From a virus: a stretch of 37,763 bases of DNA. The notes beneath the pieces are model-generated. The model had not been told where the DNA came from and searched no databases. It saw only the letters and a list, made by a program, of their open reading frames with translations. The translations under genes and the position numbers were made by a program. Where the stretch lies: positions 1 to 37,763 of IMG/VR virus record IMGVR_UViG_3300044646_000195. One strand, written 5' to 3'. Positions 1 to 5,316 of this stretch are shown here, in pieces. Positions within the stretch are counted from its first letter, which is position 1, and each line of letters begins with the position of its first letter.

Positions 1-127
1 AGCATTGTTAGGCGTAGGCGCAAGTCTATTCTGCGGGGGCATAAGAAGTCTCCGGCGTATACGCCAAGGATGCCGCTTGCGGAGCGTCTAATGCAACCGC
101 TTCACCCTGCAATATTCTGCCCTGGAT
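1..127. repeat. Terminal overlap, left copy (assembly circularity signal)
   Basis: Bases 1-127 are identical to 37637-37763, checked by reading both ends. The repeat lies across the junction of the small terminase gene and the ART-like gene, and each copy completes a gene that the other end truncates. It is therefore best read as the overlap of a circular contig. A length of exactly 127 matches a common maximum k-mer in de Bruijn assemblers. This gives a unique length of 37,636 bp. Confidence 0.95.
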
Positions 128-508
128 AACGCGAGACTCCGCTTCTTGCAGTGCCGCCGTGATGCTGATCTGGGATTTGATGTCGATGTTGATTTGCTGC
201 TTCGGCATCCAGTCATGCAAATGGGTGAGGAGTGCCATAGCTGCCTTGCTATCTCCCTCCATAGCCGCTGTGCGCACAACGGAAGCCGCCTCAACCTCAC
301 TATCGGCACGACCTTTCGCCTCGGCAATGGATGCACGCTGATCTAGCGCCAGAAGCCGACGATACTCGATCGGCAACAACCCAGCAGCAAATGCCAAAGC
401 ATCACCTTTTACGCCGAGCTTGGCAGCATCGTAAATCCTGTCCAACACCTCCTGAGTCGCTTTCAACTCACGAGGCTCAAACGGTATAGATCGAAACGTA
501 TCGTCCAT
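26..508 (-). CDS. Terminase small subunit-like protein
   Basis: A 160-aa protein, likely the DNA-recognition subunit of the packaging motor. Residues about 20-55 form a helical region resembling a helix-turn-helix (a GVKGDALAFAAG stretch followed by EYRRLLALD). A long helix rich in A, E and R follows (about 55-100), with a C-terminal oligomerisation-like segment containing ISITAALQEAESR. Length and layout fit small terminases. It is first in the leftward late operon, followed through the circle junction by the ART-like gene (17-nt overlap) and the large terminase. The ATG at 508 is preceded by a GGGGA stretch at suitable spacing. The assignment rests on position and general resemblance; no catalytic motif exists to confirm it. 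Confidence 0.65.
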   Translation of the reverse strand: MDDTFRSIPFEPRELKATQEVLDRIYDAAKLGVKGDALAFAAGLLPIEYRRLLALDQRASIAEAKGRADSEVEAASVVRTAAMEGDSKAAMALLTHLHDWMPKQQINIDIKSQISITAALQEAESRVIQGRILQGEAVALDAPQAASLAYTPETSYAPAE

Positions 509-593
509 TACATCCCCAAGCTCAAGCGTGCAGGCTCATCCTGCCGGGAGGCCGCGATCCCGAACATCCGTCGGGACTGTGTGCCGAGGCGGA

Positions 594-623
594 GTGCAAA
601 GCGCAAGGGGGTAACGCTTGCAC
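594..623 (-). other. Leader hairpin upstream of late operon
   Basis: Inverted repeat GTGCAAAGCG (594-603) and CGCTTGCAC (615-623) with an 11-nt loop: nine pairs with one bulged base. It lies in the presumed 5' leader of the late transcript, about 90 nt before the small terminase start. No T-run follows on either strand, so it is not an intrinsic terminator. It may protect the RNA or serve as a regulator or antitermination site. Confidence 0.5.
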
Positions 624-717
624 CTGTTGCCTTAGATGTCCGGTATGGACTAACCCACCACACCTTCAGTTTCCTCTCGGTCGCTGCGTGCGCATCACGC
701 CAGACGCTGTAGCGCCG

Positions 718-746
718 AAGATACACAACACAATGTGAAGTGACAA
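718..746 (-). promoter_or_regulatory. Candidate late promoter (leftward)
   Basis: Read on the minus strand: TTGTCA (-35, 746-741), a 17-bp spacer, then TATCTT (-10, 723-718). The match is 5/6 and 4/6 to sigma70 with ideal spacing. It would give a leader of about 200 nt before the small terminase gene. No other promoter as good is visible between it and 508. Confidence 0.45.
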
Positions 747-824
747 GAAAGGTTTGGTGAGAAATAAAAAAAAATTGTTCACGAGTCCTACCGTAACAGT
801 AAAGGCAAATCCCCTGGCCCTGTA

Positions 825-851
825 CCCCCCACCCCCACCCCCTCCCTGCCC
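825..851 (-). other. G-quadruplex-forming tract
   Basis: The plus strand reads C6-A-C5-A-C5-T-C3-TG-C3, so the minus strand has five G-runs separated by loops of only 1-2 nt. This satisfies the canonical G3+N1-7 pattern and should be a very stable quadruplex. It sits within the non-coding region upstream of the leftward late promoter candidate. Confidence 0.8.
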
Positions 852-876
852 AAGGTTGTCTGTCCGCCTGGTGGTC

Positions 877-1014
877 GTAGCGTAGATGTCCGGACAATGT
901 CAGGACACCAAACAAAGTGTAGCGCGTAAGCAACAAGTTTGTTGCGCAGATACCACACCACATGGTTATGCGAGAGTGTGGCGTAGATGCGACAGAGTGT
1001 TGCGTAGACGCAAC
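877..1014 (+). repeat. Array of degenerate 16-bp repeats (iteron-like)
   Basis: The best copy, GTTGCGTAGACGCAAC (999-1014), is a perfect inverted repeat with 7-bp arms and an AG centre. Related copies lie at 877-892, 919-934, 941-956 and 978-993. Three are preceded by AGTGT. Start-to-start distances are 42, 22, 37 and 21 bp, several near whole helical turns. This resembles replication iterons or a multi-site operator. Confidence 0.5.
887..907. promoter_or_regulatory. Tandem palindromic operator-like sites
   Basis: TGTCCGGACA (887-896) is a perfect 10-bp palindrome. One base later comes TGTCAGGACA (898-907), the same motif with one changed half-site base. The 11-bp period places both on the same helix face, as expected for a cooperatively binding dimeric regulator. 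A related sequence, TGTCCGG, occurs near 637-643. Confidence 0.55.
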
Positions 1015-1118
1015 GGAAAGGCTGGGCAAAAGGTGTGCCGATCCATAACCACAGCGTGGACGCAGAGTGATGGTAAGCCCTCAAAACAAGATGACCATGC
1101 GTAAGTGCATGACGCGAA

Positions 1119-1161
1119 AGGCTAAAAACCCATTTTCTGGTCATTTTTCAGAAAAAAGCCT
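1119..1161. other. AT-rich stem-loop
   Basis: Outer arms AGGCT (1119-1123) and AGCCT (1157-1161) enclose inner arms TTTTCTG (1133-1139) and CAGAAAA (1149-1155) with a 9-nt loop. It borders the AT-rich part of the non-coding region. It could be an origin hairpin or a weak terminator; function is unknown. Confidence 0.4.
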
Positions 1162-1327
1162 AACTACTACTCTGTATTTTTCTTGCGTGTCACTTCCCTC
1201 CTTTATATATTTTTTACCATAACTCTCACTTCCCCCTTATTTTTCAACGACTTGCACATGGTCAACTCTAGGCTATCCGCTAGATGGTCACGCCTGCAGA
1301 TTGCTACTTGCGCGTAAAGAATTGTTT

Positions 1328-1333
1328 TATGAT
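1328..1333 (+). promoter_or_regulatory. Candidate -10 box for the rightward small-gene operon
   Basis: TATGAT (5/6 to TATAAT) lies 35 nt before the ATG at 1369. A GAGG Shine-Dalgarno precedes that ATG by about 8 nt. No -35 hexamer is convincing at 16-18 nt: TTGCGC is only 14 nt away. An activator or a phage-specific mechanism may be needed, so only the -10 is called. Confidence 0.35.
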
Positions 1334-1368
1334 GGATGCCGTCAGATAACTAAACCGAGGTTAAAACC

Positions 1369-1623
1369 ATGTCATTCGATTACGCCGATTACGTCAAACA
1401 CGCGCCCAAGTATGAAAACTACAAGACGGCACGCGTTGCCGCTCACGTTTTCACAAATGACGGCATAGACGATCTTGAGAAAGGTCAATTTGTCGCTGTT
1501 CGCTTTATGCATACCGCATACAACGGTTTGCGTCATCGCGTTGAACCAGTCTACGGCATCACCGCCAACGGTAAGACATGGGGCGTAATGTTCGCGTCAT
1601 CGCTCGCCGACTTCGTTCTGTGA
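1369..1623 (+). CDS. Small early protein, unknown function
   Basis: An 84-aa protein; I do not recognise a domain of known function. It is mixed alpha/beta in appearance, with several aromatic residues in the first 20 (Tyr-rich DYADYVKHAPKYENY) and a beta-rich second half (FVAVRFMHTAYNG, VYGITANGKTWGVMF). There is no signal peptide or membrane segment. It is the first gene of the rightward operon and has the clearest ribosome binding site there (GAGG, 8 nt before ATG). First position and small size fit an early host-takeover or anti-defence role, but that is inference from position only. Confidence 0.7.
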   Translation: MSFDYADYVKHAPKYENYKTARVAAHVFTNDGIDDLEKGQFVAVRFMHTAYNGLRHRVEPVYGITANGKTWGVMFASSLADFVL

Positions 1624-1632
1624 GGTGCAATC

Positions 1633-1818
1633 GTGAACGTCACCATTACCGCGCAAACGTCTAACCCCATCCGCAACGCTGCCTACCCGCGCTTCCGCGT
1701 CATATGGGGCTGCAACGCCGACAACGTGTCTACCTTTTGGACGGATTACCACGCCGCCCAATATGTCCGCGCCTTGACCCTCAACAACACACCCTGCCGA
1801 TTGGAGGTGCTGCCGTGA
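1633..1818 (+). CDS. Small early protein, unknown function
   Basis: A 61-aa protein starting with GTG at 1633, 9 nt after the previous stop, with a weak AGG-containing binding site. It holds two Cys (VIWGCNADN and TPCRLEVLP) and several aromatic residues (FRVIW, FWTDYHAAQYV). The fold is not recognised. It overlaps the next gene by 4 nt (GTGA), which argues that both are translated and coupled. It looks like the cis-context small DUF proteins common in early regions of environmental phages; no specific function can be proposed. Confidence 0.6.
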   Translation: MNVTITAQTSNPIRNAAYPRFRVIWGCNADNVSTFWTDYHAAQYVRALTLNNTPCRLEVLP

Positions 1819-1961
1819 AAATGTCCCCCATTTTTGGCGGGTTCGCCGTCCTGCTCCTTATCGCCTCCCCTTGGGTTGTGCCGTCCGCTGCGTGGATTGT
1901 CTACTCAATGGGCGCGACGTGTGTCGCCCTTGCTCTTATCCTGCGATTGTTCAACGACTAA
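1815..1961 (+). CDS. Two-helix membrane miniprotein
   Basis: A 48-aa protein starting with GTG at 1815, which overlaps the previous stop as GTGA and is preceded by a good GGAGG site 7-8 nt upstream. Two hydrophobic segments (about residues 8-25 and 28-45) are separated by a short turn containing VPSAA, so it should be an inner-membrane hairpin. It ends LRLFND. Candidate roles are membrane-acting anti-host or exclusion functions or a second holin-like protein. It is far from the lysis cassette, so I favour an early function; this is inference. Confidence 0.6.
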   Translation: MKMSPIFGGFAVLLLIASPWVVPSAAWIVYSMGATCVALALILRLFND

Positions 1962-1993
1962 TCATTACTCACTAACTAAAAAGGAAATACACC

Positions 1994-2434
1994 ATGTCAA
2001 ACATCACAACCCTTGACCTCACCGCCGACATCATCGATGTGCGCGACATCATCGCCCGCGTCGAAGAACTGGAAAACGAGCGCGACAACTACACCGCGCC
2101 AAACCGTGACGGCTATCAAACCTCAATCGGGGCTGACGAAATTTGGCACAAAACGCACCTTGGTGATGCGGCAGAGTTGGCAACCCTGTGCAACATTCTC
2201 GCCGAACTGGTCGGTTACGGCGGCGACGAACAATGGCGCGGCGATTGGTATCCCGTAACTTTGATTCAAGACAAGTATTTCGAGGATCACGTCCGCGAAC
2301 TGCTTGACGATTGCGGCCTTATCCCAAAAGACCTCCCGCACTACGTCGCCATCGATTGGGAGACGACCGCGCAGAATGTCCGCGTGGACTATACGCCCGT
2401 CGAGATTGACGGCCTTACCTACTGGTACCGCTGA
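1994..2434 (+). CDS. Strongly acidic protein, possible ArdA-like antirestriction/DNA-mimic
   Basis: A 146-aa protein with 30 Asp/Glu against 11 Lys/Arg, giving a net charge near -19. Conserved-looking blocks are an N-terminal helix (IIDVRDIIARVEELE), a central region with GYGGDEQWRGDWYPVTLI, and a C-terminal block containing VAIDWETTA and DGLTYWYR. Proteins of this type recur in phage early regions and plasmids, and the acidic surface and IDWE block are reminiscent of ArdA-type antirestriction DNA mimics. I cannot verify homology without a search. The ATG at 1994 has an AAGGAA site about 9 nt upstream. It is the largest gene of this operon and follows a 32-nt gap. Confidence 0.6.
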   Translation: MSNITTLDLTADIIDVRDIIARVEELENERDNYTAPNRDGYQTSIGADEIWHKTHLGDAAELATLCNILAELVGYGGDEQWRGDWYPVTLIQDKYFEDHVRELLDDCGLIPKDLPHYVAIDWETTAQNVRVDYTPVEIDGLTYWYR

Positions 2435-2435
2435 C

Positions 2436-2660
2436 ATGAGCGCACAGCGATGGGAGGTGCTGACCCTTATCGGCAACCATTGGGAGAACGTGTGGAGCTT
2501 AGACGAAGAGCCGGAGACGTTCGCCAGTTATCAGGATGCATCAGTCGCACTCAAAGAGCATCTCTGGGAGTGCCAAGGGGCCGTGAAGGCCGGACACCTC
2601 GAAGATATGCCGACCCGTGACGCATTCCGCATTGCGCCGCACGTTGGGGAGGCCGCATGA
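2436..2660 (+). CDS. Small acidic early protein, unknown
   Basis: A 74-aa protein. The ATG at 2436 lies 1 nt after the preceding stop; longer in-frame starts would run deep inside the previous gene. It is acidic and helical in the middle (EEPETFASYQDASVALKEHLWE) with one Cys. No domain is recognised. It overlaps the next gene by 4 nt (ATGA), indicating translational coupling within the rightward operon. Confidence 0.6.
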   Translation: MSAQRWEVLTLIGNHWENVWSLDEEPETFASYQDASVALKEHLWECQGAVKAGHLEDMPTRDAFRIAPHVGEAA

Positions 2661-2896
2661 CCCGCACCACCCCAACCAAGTCCCCACGCCGCAGAACGTC
2701 GCCCCTGCCTATCAAAGAGCCGCAGGAGCTTTTAACCGACGCGCTAGTGTTGGGCTTGACAGCCGACACCGACCCCGAGGTTGACCGGGCCGTGGCGCTC
2801 GCGGAACGGATCGCCGTGCTGTGTTCTGAGTTTGAAATCTTCGCGGCAAAACGTGACGCGCTCACGCGTGTACGAATGCTCAAGGGGGCGACATGA
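2657..2896 (+). CDS. Small early protein with basic N-terminus, unknown
   Basis: A 79-aa protein. Residues 1-20 are basic and Pro/Thr-rich (PTKSPRRRTSPLP); the rest is a helical domain with acidic heptad-like content (LLTDALVLGL, VDRAVALAERIAVL, FAAKRDALTRVRML). A basic tail joined to a helical hairpin could bind nucleic acid, but no family is recognised. It overlaps both neighbours by 4 nt (ATGA), so it sits in a coupled chain. Confidence 0.55.
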   Translation: MTRTTPTKSPRRRTSPLPIKEPQELLTDALVLGLTADTDPEVDRAVALAERIAVLCSEFEIFAAKRDALTRVRMLKGAT

Positions 2897-3081
2897 TACA
2901 GACAGAGGCTATTGAGGTGCCTATTCGGGTGCTGGCTGACGACGTAATGGACGGCGTAGACCGTGACGTGTCCGACTATGTGCGGTACAAATTCGGGGAC
3001 GCGACTATTTCACACATCACGCTGACCGTACACTTGCGGGTATACACCGACGCAGAGAGGAGGGCGAACCGTGACGCTTGA
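2893..3081 (+). CDS. Small early protein, unknown
   Basis: A 62-aa protein with start ATG overlapping the preceding stop (ATGA). The sequence is largely beta-like (AIEVPIRVLAD, ATISHITLTVHLRVY) with an acidic middle and a basic end (AERRANRDA). No domain is recognised. It overlaps the following GTG-start gene by 11 nt. Compact coupling suggests co-expression with the other small early genes. Confidence 0.5.
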   Translation: MIQTEAIEVPIRVLADDVMDGVDRDVSDYVRYKFGDATISHITLTVHLRVYTDAERRANRDA

Positions 3082-3274
3082 AGAATTGCACCGGCTCGCA
3101 GAGGAGTGCGGCGGCCTATTGATACCCGACGAAGAAGACGGGCCAGAGGTCGTCTTCGACATTGACGCTTTCGAGAAGTTCACCGACGCGGTATATCGCT
3201 CGGGTACGGTATTCGGGTTAGACCTCGCGCAACGGATCGCCGACAAGGTACGGGTGACGAATGCGAAGTCTTAA
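3071..3274 (+). CDS. Small acidic early protein, unknown
   Basis: A 67-aa protein starting with GTG at 3071 inside the end of the previous gene; a GAGAGGAGGG run about 8 nt upstream is a strong ribosome binding site. It is acidic (LIPDEEDGPEVVFDIDAF) with two helical segments. No known domain is recognised. The strong binding site decides the GTG start. Confidence 0.6.
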   Translation: MTLEELHRLAEECGGLLIPDEEDGPEVVFDIDAFEKFTDAVYRSGTVFGLDLAQRIADKVRVTNAKS

Positions 3275-3391
3275 ATGGCTGTGGCGTCGATTCGCGCCAT
3301 GGCCTCCGGAGTGGCCGTCAAACTCATGGCGGCGCGTGCCGCCTCCCAACTGGCGATGCTCTCGGGGTGGCTCTTACTGGTAACGGGGTGA
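3275..3391 (+). CDS. Possible hydrophobic miniprotein
   Basis: A 38-aa frame from ATG 3275 (immediately after the previous TAA) to TGA 3391. It is Ala/Met/Leu-rich, with a hydrophobic C-terminal half (QLAMLSGWLLLVTG) that could be one membrane helix. There is no good ribosome binding site, so it would depend on coupling to the previous gene. A competing frame from ATG 3261 to the TAA at 3381-3383 gives a 40-aa Trp/Arg-rich peptide. Only one is likely real and I cannot decide firmly. Confidence 0.3.
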   Translation: MAVASIRAMASGVAVKLMAARAASQLAMLSGWLLLVTG

Positions 3392-3394
3392 CAT

Positions 3395-3655
3395 ATGGGG
3401 TGGTTACTGTCTGATGATGAGCGGGCCGCGTTGTGGCCTTCTGACGAGTTACCGTGCGGCGAGGCCGCCAGACTCTGGCAATCGCCTGAGGCGCGTCTAA
3501 AACGATATGAGGACGCGTTAAACGGCATTCTAGCGTGCTATCCGGCCAGCCCTGCCATTTGTATGCTTCAAGCGGTAGCGGCGACTGCGCTCGGCAAGGA
3601 TGACCTAGCACACGACCTCCTGCACCGTGCCGAACGGGCGGAGCGTGGCGAATGA
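3395..3655 (+). CDS. Small early protein, unknown
   Basis: An 86-aa protein, mainly helical. The N-terminal half contains LSDDERAALWPSDELPCGEAARLW; the C-terminal half (ALNGILACYPASPAICMLQAVAATALGKDDLAHDLLHRAERA) looks like a helical hairpin similar in pattern to a TPR-type pair. No family is confirmed. It overlaps the next miniprotein start by 4 nt (ATGA). Confidence 0.55.
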   Translation: MGWLLSDDERAALWPSDELPCGEAARLWQSPEARLKRYEDALNGILACYPASPAICMLQAVAATALGKDDLAHDLLHRAERAERGE

Positions 3656-3711
3656 CCGCGCTCCTTGTGGCGGTTGCCGTGGCGGTAATCGTGGAAATTC
3701 TGACCGACTAA
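3652..3711 (+). CDS. 19-residue membrane miniprotein
   Basis: A 20-codon frame whose ATG overlaps the previous stop as ATGA, as at other junctions in this operon. The product is MTALLVAVAVAVIVEILTD: one hydrophobic helix ending in an acidic cap. Its TAA abuts the stop of the convergent helicase gene (TAATTA, 3709-3714). The coupling and the clean hydrophobic composition favour a real single-pass miniprotein, but so short a frame could arise by chance. Confidence 0.4.
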   Translation: MTALLVAVAVAVIVEILTD

Positions 3712-5019
3712 TTACTTGACGACGTGCAGCCCCGGGGGTGACTCCACCATGTTGCGGAGTTGCGCCCGGGGTAGCTCGGCGAATTCAGGCGCAGCCCACA
3801 GATGCTTCGGGGACTGATGCTCCCCGCTATGCGCCCGGCCTATGTCCTTCCACCCCGCAGCCGTCAACGCTGCAAACATCGTCTCGCGTGAGACGACCTT
3901 TGCGCTGCCCTTGCTGATGGCGGCGGCTAACTCGTTCCATGGGCTGCCAACCACGCCACGAACGAACGGGCCTTCGCGATTCTTCGCAAGCTCGGCGATA
4001 AAGGCTTCGCCACCAGAGAGGCCCAAATCAACCATGGCAAGTTTGGCCTCGGTGACTGGCGGAGCGGCCCCAGGATTGAAAGCCGATACGTCACGAGCAT
4101 CGAGCCACGCAGCCACATGAGCCATGCCGCCGTCGTAGTACCAGGCCCACAGGCGTTCGGCCTCATGCGGCGGAAGCGGCCCGGCGTCCGACCACACGAC
4201 AAACCATCGACGATCCGTCGCCGGAATCGTAATAGCGGCGCGTTCGTTGCTGAAGGCCAGTACGAGAATGCGGTTCGCGACGTAATACGGGTGCTGCTGC
4301 TTTTTATTGACGAGCAAATTATCAGGCGGCGCGGCGATCACGGGCTTCAGCGCATTTTCAAGCGCACGCCGGTCGGTATTCGCGCCCTGCCGTAGTTCGT
4401 TCAGGACGATGACCTCAGACTCAAGCGAGTAGCCCCACGCACCGGCGACTTCCTCGGCCCGTGAGGTCGCCACGTTCGCAAGCGTAGAGCCGCCAATCGA
4501 CCACAAGAAGGGCGCATAGAGCGTGTCTTTGCCCGACCCTGGCAGGCCGCCATGAAGGATCGCGTGGTTGATCTTTCGGTTCGGGTGCTGGCGCTTGTAT
4601 GCGAGGACGTTGAGGACGTGTTCACGCTCCATCGGGTTCGGAATCATGCGCTCGACGTGGCGCAACCAGAGCGTCGCATCACCAGACACGCCCTCAGGCC
4701 GTGCGTCCTGCCAACGGTTGGCGTGGGGCTTGCCGCCCTTCGCCACGAGGACGGTTTCCCCGGCGGCGTAGGTCAGGCCGATGACGGCACGACTGCCAAG
4801 CGCATGGCGGTTCTCATCAAAAAAGGTCGCCGCCTCAACCCGCCGCGTCTTATTGTGGACGCTGTAACATGCCTGACCTCGCATAATCGCGTTGAAGGCG
4901 TTGCGCGGGTACTCCTGCCGCTCTAGCACATCGAAGTAGTAATCGCCCTCAGCAACGTAGACAAATCGCTTGAACCAATCAGCCGGTGCGAGGTCGGCGA
5001 CATCGCTTGCGTTTTCCAT
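3712..5019 (-). CDS. SF3/D5-like replicative helicase (primase-helicase C-terminal type)
   Basis: A 435-aa ATPase for DNA unwinding at replication. Residues 158-166 hold Walker A (GLPGSGKDT), 203-209 a Walker-B-like VIVLNEL, 256-258 a sensor (FSN), and 270-271 the RR expected of an arginine finger (TDRRW). These fit the helicase domain found in phage D5/NrS-1-like primase-helicases (DUF5906-type). The 150 residues before Walker A lack the usual primase motifs, so this appears to be a helicase without a fused primase. The ATG at 5019 has a GAGGGG site 5 nt upstream. It is the last gene of the leftward early operon, separated from it by 89 nt, and converges head-on with the small-gene operon. 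Confidence 0.85.
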   Translation of the reverse strand: MENASDVADLAPADWFKRFVYVAEGDYYFDVLERQEYPRNAFNAIMRGQACYSVHNKTRRVEAATFFDENRHALGSRAVIGLTYAAGETVLVAKGGKPHANRWQDARPEGVSGDATLWLRHVERMIPNPMEREHVLNVLAYKRQHPNRKINHAILHGGLPGSGKDTLYAPFLWSIGGSTLANVATSRAEEVAGAWGYSLESEVIVLNELRQGANTDRRALENALKPVIAAPPDNLLVNKKQQHPYYVANRILVLAFSNERAAITIPATDRRWFVVWSDAGPLPPHEAERLWAWYYDGGMAHVAAWLDARDVSAFNPGAAPPVTEAKLAMVDLGLSGGEAFIAELAKNREGPFVRGVVGSPWNELAAAISKGSAKVVSRETMFAALTAAGWKDIGRAHSGEHQSPKHLWAAPEFAELPRAQLRNMVESPPGLHVVK

Positions 5020-5074
5020 ATAACCCCTCTACGATGCCTCTCGACATCGGTTCTTTTGACATGACACCCTCTCT

Positions 5075-5110
5075 GCCCCGGTCGGCCCCCGCCTTCCGGG
5101 GCTTTTTTTT
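5075..5110 (+). terminator. Rightward intrinsic terminator
   Basis: Perfect 7-bp arms GCCCCGG (5075-5081) and CCGGGGC (5096-5102) are followed by eight T residues (5103-5110) on the plus strand. An alternative shorter hairpin exists inside. The orientation is rightward although genes on both sides are leftward. It would therefore stop transcription coming from the 1369-3711 operon through the helicase gene in antisense. Confidence 0.75.
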
Positions 5111-5312
5111 ACCCCGTCACGCCGTGGCACTTCTCCGCCCAGCGCACTCCGGCGTAAAACGCGGCCTTCTCCGTTGAACTCCAATTATCGCCGAGAGTCT
5201 GCAATTTGAACTCAATCGCATCGTTACGCAGCGGCGACCCTTTCTCTGCAAGCATACACCAGGACGTTTCGTCCCCTTGCCGGTATGGGCAGATAGCTTC
5301 CTTTTCAGCCAT
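5109..5312 (-). CDS. Small protein, unknown
   Basis: A 67-aa protein, probably cytoplasmic, with three Cys (ICPYRQGDE, SWCMLAEKG, EKCHGVTG) that could bind a metal, though spacing fits no family I recognise. The C-terminal part (SSTEKAAFYAGVRWAEKC) is helical. It starts 4 nt after the stop of the secreted protein gene in the leftward operon and ends at the rightward terminator. Confidence 0.55.
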   Translation of the reverse strand: MAEKEAICPYRQGDETSWCMLAEKGSPLRNDAIEFKLQTLGDNWSSTEKAAFYAGVRWAEKCHGVTG

Positions 5313-5316
5313 GCAA

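Larger units (their letters stand above)
509..1368. other. 860-bp non-coding control region, candidate origin
   Basis: This is the only long stretch without a convincing gene; open frames here have low-complexity or Cys/His-rich translations unlike phage proteins. It separates the leftward late operon (508 and down) from the rightward small-gene operon (1369 and up). It contains a leader hairpin (594-623), a leftward sigma70-like promoter (718-746), an A-rich tract (about 768-776), a C-rich/G4 tract (825-851), tandem palindromes (887-907), related 16-bp repeats (877-1014), a stem-loop (1119-1161) and an AT-rich stretch (about 1160-1250). Repeats, a G4 and AT-rich DNA together suggest a replication origin with a promoter/operator hub. 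That role is inference. Confidence 0.6.

Noticed and set aside
1-127. Genuine direct terminal repeat as in T7-like phages
   Set aside because: It lies inside coding sequence, has exactly an assembler k-mer length, and the P22-type packaging genes predict permuted ends. Read data would settle it.
508-1029. 173-codon minus-strand frame in the non-coding region
   Set aside because: Translation is low in structure and rich in Ser, Thr, Trp and Cys, crosses the promoter, repeats and G4 tract, and has no ribosome site. Repeats and hairpins explain the DNA better.
1045-1053. DnaA-box-like ATAACCACA
   Set aside because: Only 7 of 9 matches to TTATCCACA and a single site; too weak to call a DnaA-dependent origin.
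886-1104. 72-codon plus-strand frame over the 16-bp repeats
   Set aside because: It spans the repeat array and palindromes and lacks a ribosome site; the repeat pattern is not a codon-period pattern.
1308-1333. Full sigma70 promoter TTGCGC...TATGAT before 1369
   Set aside because: The spacer is 14 bp, too short for normal use; only the -10 box is reported.
3261-3383. 40-codon Trp/Arg-rich frame competing with 3275-3391
   Set aside because: Cannot be excluded, but the other frame abuts the previous stop and gives a more membrane-like peptide; only one is listed, at low confidence.
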